Of a stretch of DNA of 19,796 nucleotides, positions 16,943 to 19,796 are shown piece by piece. The stretch is from contig CAJXBY010000033.1 in the NCBI GenBank assembly GCA_913051905.1, positions 1 through 19,796 on the forward strand. Direction: 5' to 3'. Origin of the DNA: an uncultured Gammaproteobacteria bacterium (GTDB lineage Bacteria; Pseudomonadota; Gammaproteobacteria; Arenicellales; UBA868). The position numbers were made by a program, and so were the translations under genes. Numbering within the stretch: position 1 is the first letter of the stretch; each line of letters opens with the position of its first letter. Under the pieces are notes generated by a model that was not told where the DNA came from, ran no database searches, and saw only the letters and a program-made list of their open reading frames with translations.

Positions 16943-17007
16943 GCTGGAACGCGTAAATAGACCATGTTCAGACAGCGCCCGGGATCAAGACAACGGGGAG
17001 GATAACG

Positions 17008-17430
17008 ATGCTCAGAATGAAGCATCTGTTCGCAGTATGCGGTTCAGCACTGCTGCTGGTCGTAGCGGGCAGCCCCCTCCTGCCAGCTCTCGCTGGAGAA
17101 TGGCCGACGGAGGACGGCTGTCGCAAGGTCCAGGATCCGGACAATGTGATGAAGGGCTGGTGTGCGGCGATCAGTCGAAAAAAGGGCAACTGTCTCGCCT
17201 GCCATCATGCGATGGTTACCCCATGGCCTGAAGCGCTGCCGCCCGGGGGAAACCTCGGTCCGCCGTTCGTGGCTATGTCTGCTCGTTTTCCCGACCGGGA
17301 GGTGCTGAGGGCCCAGATCTGGGACGCTGAAGCAAAAAATCCCAATTCGACAATGCCGCCGTTCGGTAGACACAAGCTGCTCAGCGAGGAGGACATCGAT
17401 CACATCGTCGATTGGTTACTGACGCTGTAG
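17008..17430 (+). CDS. soxX: Sulfur-oxidation c-type cytochrome SoxX
   Basis: SoxX is the electron-accepting partner of SoxA in the periplasmic SoxAX cytochrome, which oxidatively couples thiosulfate to SoxYZ. The 140-aa product has a Sec signal peptide cut near ALA before GEW. The heme site is CLACH (Cys62, Cys65, His66) in KKGNCLACHHA. The distal ligand is probably Met116 in NPNSTMPPFG, and the end DIDHIVDWLLTL is typical of SoxX. Two further cysteines, Cys38 (DGC) and Cys52 (GWC), could form a disulfide in the mature protein. The ATG at 17008 has GGGAGG 6 nt upstream; ATG 17017 is an alternative. It is the first gene of soxXYZA. Confidence 0.94.
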   Translation: MLRMKHLFAVCGSALLLVVAGSPLLPALAGEWPTEDGCRKVQDPDNVMKGWCAAISRKKGNCLACHHAMVTPWPEALPPGGNLGPPFVAMSARFPDREVLRAQIWDAEAKNPNSTMPPFGRHKLLSEEDIDHIVDWLLTL

Positions 17431-17481
17431 TGCGCTGGACCTGACTGAACCGATTCAATTTGACACGAGGACACGAGGACA

Positions 17482-17949
17482 ATGAAACGCAGAATATTTC
17501 TGAAAAATACTCTGGCTGCAGGCACTATCACGGTGGCTGTGGCGGCGGGTCTGCTGGTGCCTAGGCGTTTACTGGCGGCCGACTGGCCTAAAAGTGCGTT
17601 TGATGCGAAGAGCGAGACCGATGCCGTTAAGGCATTTTTTGGTGATGTTCCAGTGGTAGACAGTGACGCCATCAAGATCAAGGCCCCGCTGCAGGCGGAG
17701 AACGGAGCCGTGGTGCCGCTCAAAGTGAGCACTTCACTGGCCGGCGTTGAAGCGATAGCCGTTATGGTCGAGAAAAACCCGGCCCCTTACGCTACGTCGG
17801 TTCAGATGATGGCGGGAGCCGGTGCTCTCTACAGTACCAGGATCAAGATGGGACAGACCTCGCCGGTCACCTGTTATATCAAGGCCGGCGGTAAAGTACA
17901 CAAGGCTTCCCAGGTCGTGAAAGTCACTGTCGGCGGTTGCGGCGGCTGA
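17482..17949 (+). CDS. soxY: Thiosulfate oxidation carrier protein SoxY
   Basis: SoxY is the half of the SoxYZ carrier to which sulfur intermediates are covalently attached. The 155-aa product ends VTVGGCGG; Cys153 of this flexible GGCGG arm is the attachment point. The N-terminus MKRRIFLKNTLAAG is a twin-arginine signal (RRIFLK), followed by a hydrophobic core and a likely cut after LAA before DWP. This fits export of SoxY folded, possibly together with SoxZ, which has no signal of its own. The core includes IKIKAPLQAENGAVVPLKVS, typical of SoxY. The gene is 51 nt after soxX and 31 nt before soxZ. Confidence 0.95.
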   Translation: MKRRIFLKNTLAAGTITVAVAAGLLVPRRLLAADWPKSAFDAKSETDAVKAFFGDVPVVDSDAIKIKAPLQAENGAVVPLKVSTSLAGVEAIAVMVEKNPAPYATSVQMMAGAGALYSTRIKMGQTSPVTCYIKAGGKVHKASQVVKVTVGGCGG

Positions 17950-17980
17950 GGGCTTAAACAACGGTCAAGGAGAGACACAG

Positions 17981-18295
17981 ATGGCATCGACCAAGATGAA
18001 AATCAAGAAGGACAAGTCAGGTGGTCACGTGGTGATGGTTCTTGTCAAGCATCCGATGGAAACGGGTAACCGTAAAGACAAAAAAACCGGTAAAAAGGTG
18101 CCGGCCCACTTTGTTCAGACCATAGTGTTCTCACACAATGGTGAGGTCGTGGCCCAGGCCCATCTGGGTCCGGCAGTGTCCAAGAACCCACTGACACAGA
18201 TTCTGCTCACCGGTGCCAAAAGCGGTGACACGGTTGCTGTGCATTGGACCGACAACAAAGGTGACAGCGGCGGCACCGAGACGACAGTCAAATAA
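17981..18295 (+). CDS. soxZ: Thiosulfate oxidation carrier complex protein SoxZ
   Basis: SoxZ is the scaffold partner of SoxY in the periplasmic carrier. The 104-aa product has the family pattern: KHPMETGNRKDKKTGKKVPAHF early on, FSHNGEVVAQAHLGPAVSKNP in the middle and DTVAVHWTDNKGDSG at the end. It contains no cysteine and no signal peptide, as usual; it is thought to leave the cell bound to SoxY by the Tat route. AAGGAGA stands just before the ATG. It lies between soxY (31 nt) and soxA (60 nt) in one run. Confidence 0.95.
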   Translation: MASTKMKIKKDKSGGHVVMVLVKHPMETGNRKDKKTGKKVPAHFVQTIVFSHNGEVVAQAHLGPAVSKNPLTQILLTGAKSGDTVAVHWTDNKGDSGGTETTVK

Positions 18296-18355
18296 TCTCT
18301 TTGAGCGGGACGGCTGAATTCCAACTCTGCCTGCTGCATTGAACAGACCGAAACC

Positions 18356-19213
18356 ATGAAAGGAAAGATTCTGACCCTTGTGATCACAACCGGGATACTG
18401 GTGCTGACCGTGCCGCTGGCCCGCGCGCTTTCTGAGGCGGAAGTCAAGAAGGACATCGAAGAATTCCAGGCTTTTTTCCTGAAGCGGTTTCCCAGCCTTT
18501 CACTGGAAGACTACGTTGACGGTGTCAATGCCTTACCCCAATACGCTGAGCGTCGCGCCAACTGGGAACTGTTGATGGAGTTCCCGCCGTACGAAACCGA
18601 AATGGACGAAGCGGCCGAGGAGTGGGCCAAGCCGTTTACGAGCGGAAAGTCTTTCGATGATTGTGCGCTTGCGCCGGCCACGGTCTACCCCATTTACGAT
18701 GCGGCCAGCGACGGTTTGCGCACTCTGGTCGGTGATATCAATGCCTGCCTGGCAGCAAACGGCGAGAAACCGATCAGAAACGTCAAACGCGGTAAAATGG
18801 CACGGTTGGTCGCGCACTACCGTTCCCGGTTCAACGGCCAGCGCATGGCAGTGAACTACTCTGACCCCGGCGCCCGACGGTGGTACGAGAAGGGCCGTCA
18901 GTACTACTGGGCCAAGCGCGGTCAGCTGAATTTTTCCTGCGCCGGCTGTCACGTTCAGAACGCGGGGAATAAGCTTCGTGGAGACGTACTGAGCGCGGGT
19001 CTTGGCCACGGCGTGGGATTTCCGGTCTATCGCACCCAGTGGGCCATCAGTGGCAAGCCGTGGGGCACGATCCACCGCCGTTACAGCGGTTGTTTCCAGC
19101 AGGTTCGCGCCAAGCCGTTCAAGGCACAGAGTGACATTTACAAAGCGCTGGAACTTTATGAGGCGATCATGAATACCGGGGTACCGATTAAAGTTCCCAG
19201 CCAGCGCCAATAG
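18356..19213 (+). CDS. soxA: Sulfur-oxidation c-type cytochrome SoxA, single-heme form
   Basis: SoxA provides the active-site heme of SoxAX, which joins thiosulfate to the SoxY cysteine in the periplasm. The 285-aa product has a signal peptide (hydrophobic core ILTLVITTGILVLTV, likely cut after ARA). Only one heme motif is present, CAGCH (Cys195-His199). The active-site cysteine that ligates this heme as a persulfide is Cys246 in RRYSGCFQQVRAKPF. The N-terminal domain, which has a second CxxCH in two-heme SoxA proteins, instead has Cys103 (FDDCALAP) and Cys131 (NACLAANG). These could form the disulfide described for one-heme SoxA proteins. A separate SoxK gene is not evident. It is the last recognised sox gene in the window. 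Confidence 0.94.
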   Translation: MKGKILTLVITTGILVLTVPLARALSEAEVKKDIEEFQAFFLKRFPSLSLEDYVDGVNALPQYAERRANWELLMEFPPYETEMDEAAEEWAKPFTSGKSFDDCALAPATVYPIYDAASDGLRTLVGDINACLAANGEKPIRNVKRGKMARLVAHYRSRFNGQRMAVNYSDPGARRWYEKGRQYYWAKRGQLNFSCAGCHVQNAGNKLRGDVLSAGLGHGVGFPVYRTQWAISGKPWGTIHRRYSGCFQQVRAKPFKAQSDIYKALELYEAIMNTGVPIKVPSQRQ

Positions 19214-19261
19214 ACGTCTGGGGCCGGATACCGATCAGGCCGCCAACCACGGGTGCGGGCG

Positions 19262-19318
19262 TAATGTTAATAATTAATGAAATATGAATATTAGTATATT
19301 AAGGTTTTTATATATGAC
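19262..19318 (+). promoter_or_regulatory. AT-rich island downstream of soxA, possible promoter
   Basis: About 57 nt are almost wholly A/T in an otherwise GC-rich region. It contains TTAATAATTAAT-like runs and a -10-like TATATT at 19295-19300 (5 of 6). The best -35 candidates at suitable spacing are poor. A start near 19307 would serve the Cys-rich peptide gene. It lies 49-105 nt past the soxA stop. Confidence 0.35.
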
Positions 19319-19418
19319 GTTTGCAAAAATATCCGCTTTAATTCCGTGCCTACGAACGGCCTGCACTCCAACTACAGTGATTTTGATTCCTACTTTGGCT
19401 TTGAATTTCCCTCAGAAT

Positions 19419-19631
19419 GTGAGTCATATCGGTTTACCCCGATTAGGGCGCGGAGTCCCCCGCGGTTTGCTCGGGTGCCTACTGTGGCTGGGTCTTTCGC
19501 TGGCTTTTGCCGACGGTCCCCCAGAGGGTGAAGATCCGGCGGCTTGGTGTGATGCGAATGAAGACGCTTGCGCGGAGTGGTGTGCAAGCCATCCGGAGGA
19601 AGAGTTCTGTGAGGAGCCGGATTGCGAGTAA
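19419..19631 (+). CDS. Small exported acidic Cys-rich peptide, unknown
   Basis: I do not recognise this gene. From GTG 19419 the product is 70 aa: a signal peptide (RGLLGCLLWLGLSLAFA) followed by a mature peptide of about 39 residues starting DGPPEG. That peptide has 15 acidic residues, five cysteines and two tryptophans, and one His as the only potentially basic residue. It contains two loosely repeated units, AWCDANEDAC and EWCASHPEEEFC. The signal peptide and composition argue that this is a real frame. The start is uncertain: no good ribosome site precedes 19419, and in-frame ATGs at 19284 and 19314 would add an unusual N-terminal part. The cysteine and acid content would suit metal or sulfur binding, but that is a guess from composition. 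Its place after soxA suggests a role in periplasmic sulfur chemistry. Confidence 0.6.
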   Translation: MSHIGLPRLGRGVPRGLLGCLLWLGLSLAFADGPPEGEDPAAWCDANEDACAEWCASHPEEEFCEEPDCE

Positions 19632-19665
19632 TAGGTCGATGGATCAGCAGACCAACCGATTCACC

Positions 19666-19708
19666 GGGAATTGAGCGGCTCCGGCAGGAGGCCAATTCCT
19701 TCTTACTT
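19666..19708 (+). terminator. Long bulged hairpin, terminator or leader element
   Basis: GGAATTG (19667-19673) pairs perfectly with CAATTCC (19693-19699). Inside it GC (19675-19676) can pair with GC (19691-19692), and CTCC (19679-19682) with GGAG (19687-19690) around a GGCA loop, leaving small bulges at 19674 and 19677-19678. A T-biased tail (TTCTTACTT) follows, but without a clean T-run. It may end the transcript of the Cys-rich gene, or belong to the leader of the next one, which starts at 19728. Confidence 0.45.
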
Positions 19709-19727
19709 AACCCATGGAGGCTTTAAG

Positions 19728-19796
19728 ATGAAAAAAACCAGATTTGTAACTGCTGCACTGCTGGCCGCGACTGTGGCCCTGTCGTCCGGCGCCCAG
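19728..19796 (+). CDS. Start of an exported protein (cut by the window end)
   Basis: Only 23 codons are visible: a start MKKTRF with a hydrophobic stretch VTAALLAATVALSSGAQ, a standard Sec signal peptide. GGAGG at 19716-19720 is a good ribosome site 7 nt upstream of the ATG. The frame is open to the last base. The product cannot be identified. It lacks the twin-arginine motif expected for SoxB, so a small periplasmic Sox partner or an unrelated exported protein is more likely. Confidence 0.75.
   Translation, partial: MKKTRFVTAALLAATVALSSGAQ

Noticed and set aside
16789..17007. A small gene between bepA and soxX
   Set aside because: The frame running from within bepA (16562-16942) is Arg/Trp-rich and out of phase with bepA codons; no signal or ribosome site supports it.
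18533..19210. Minus-strand frame (225 aa) opposite soxA
   Set aside because: soxA has its heme and active-site motifs in frame; the reverse reading has none.
19346..19531. Alternative plus frame (61 aa) overlapping the Cys-rich peptide
   Set aside because: Its aromatic-rich start is curious, but it has no signal peptide, no ribosome site and an Arg/Pro-rich end. The Cys-rich frame has a proper signal sequence.
1..19796. Mobile elements, CRISPR arrays, tRNA or rRNA genes
   Set aside because: I saw no transposase or integrase frame, no regularly spaced repeats, and no cloverleaf or rRNA-like sequence by eye. A covariance-model scan would be needed to exclude small RNAs.

Overview
The window reads as chromosomal DNA of a moderately GC-rich gammaproteobacterium that oxidises reduced sulfur. 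The gammaproteobacterial assignment rests on the order leuS-lptE-holA-proA-nadD-rsfS-rlmH-maf-rng, on a PBP1b-type mrcB, and on outer-membrane assembly genes (lptE, bepA). The sulfur lifestyle rests on a soxXYZA cluster and a dsrE2-tusA pair. I cannot name the genus. I see no IS element, integrase, CRISPR array, rRNA or tRNA.

Left part (1-4130): the last codons of a probable AI-2E-type membrane transporter are followed by a good sigma70-type promoter (TTGACG-16-TATGAT) and cfa, a cyclopropane fatty acid synthase with its bicarbonate-binding residues intact. A 254-nt gap with two small hairpins leads to mrcB, a bifunctional class A penicillin-binding protein.

Middle part (4160-14181): a second good promoter (TTGGCA-17-TATAGT) starts a dense same-strand run: a small DUF4389 membrane protein, leuS, lptE, holA, proA, nadD, rsfS, rlmH, maf (yhdE type), rng and a small exported protein of unknown function. 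Many junctions overlap or are a few bases apart (nadD/rsfS 17 bp, rlmH/maf ATGA, maf/rng 8 bp, rng/small protein GTGA), so this is probably one long operon or two. It covers tRNA charging, LPS transport, replication, proline and NAD synthesis, ribosome maturation and RNA turnover.

Right part (14229-19796): on the opposite strand lies tusA-dsrE2, a cytoplasmic sulfur-relay pair. Divergent from it is bepA, a periplasmic M48 metalloprotease/chaperone. Next is the soxXYZA cluster: SoxX and a one-heme SoxA form the cytochrome that oxidatively loads thiosulfate onto the C-terminal GGCGG arm of SoxY in the SoxYZ carrier. A hyphenated inverted repeat sits in the likely sox promoter. Downstream of soxA is an AT-rich island and a gene for a tiny exported peptide, very acidic and Cys-rich, that I do not recognise. 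A long hairpin and the start of another exported protein, cut by the window end, follow. SoxB and SoxCD are not in the window.

The most novel item is the Cys-rich acidic peptide beside soxA. Next are the inverted repeat before soxX and the unknown exported protein coupled to rng.
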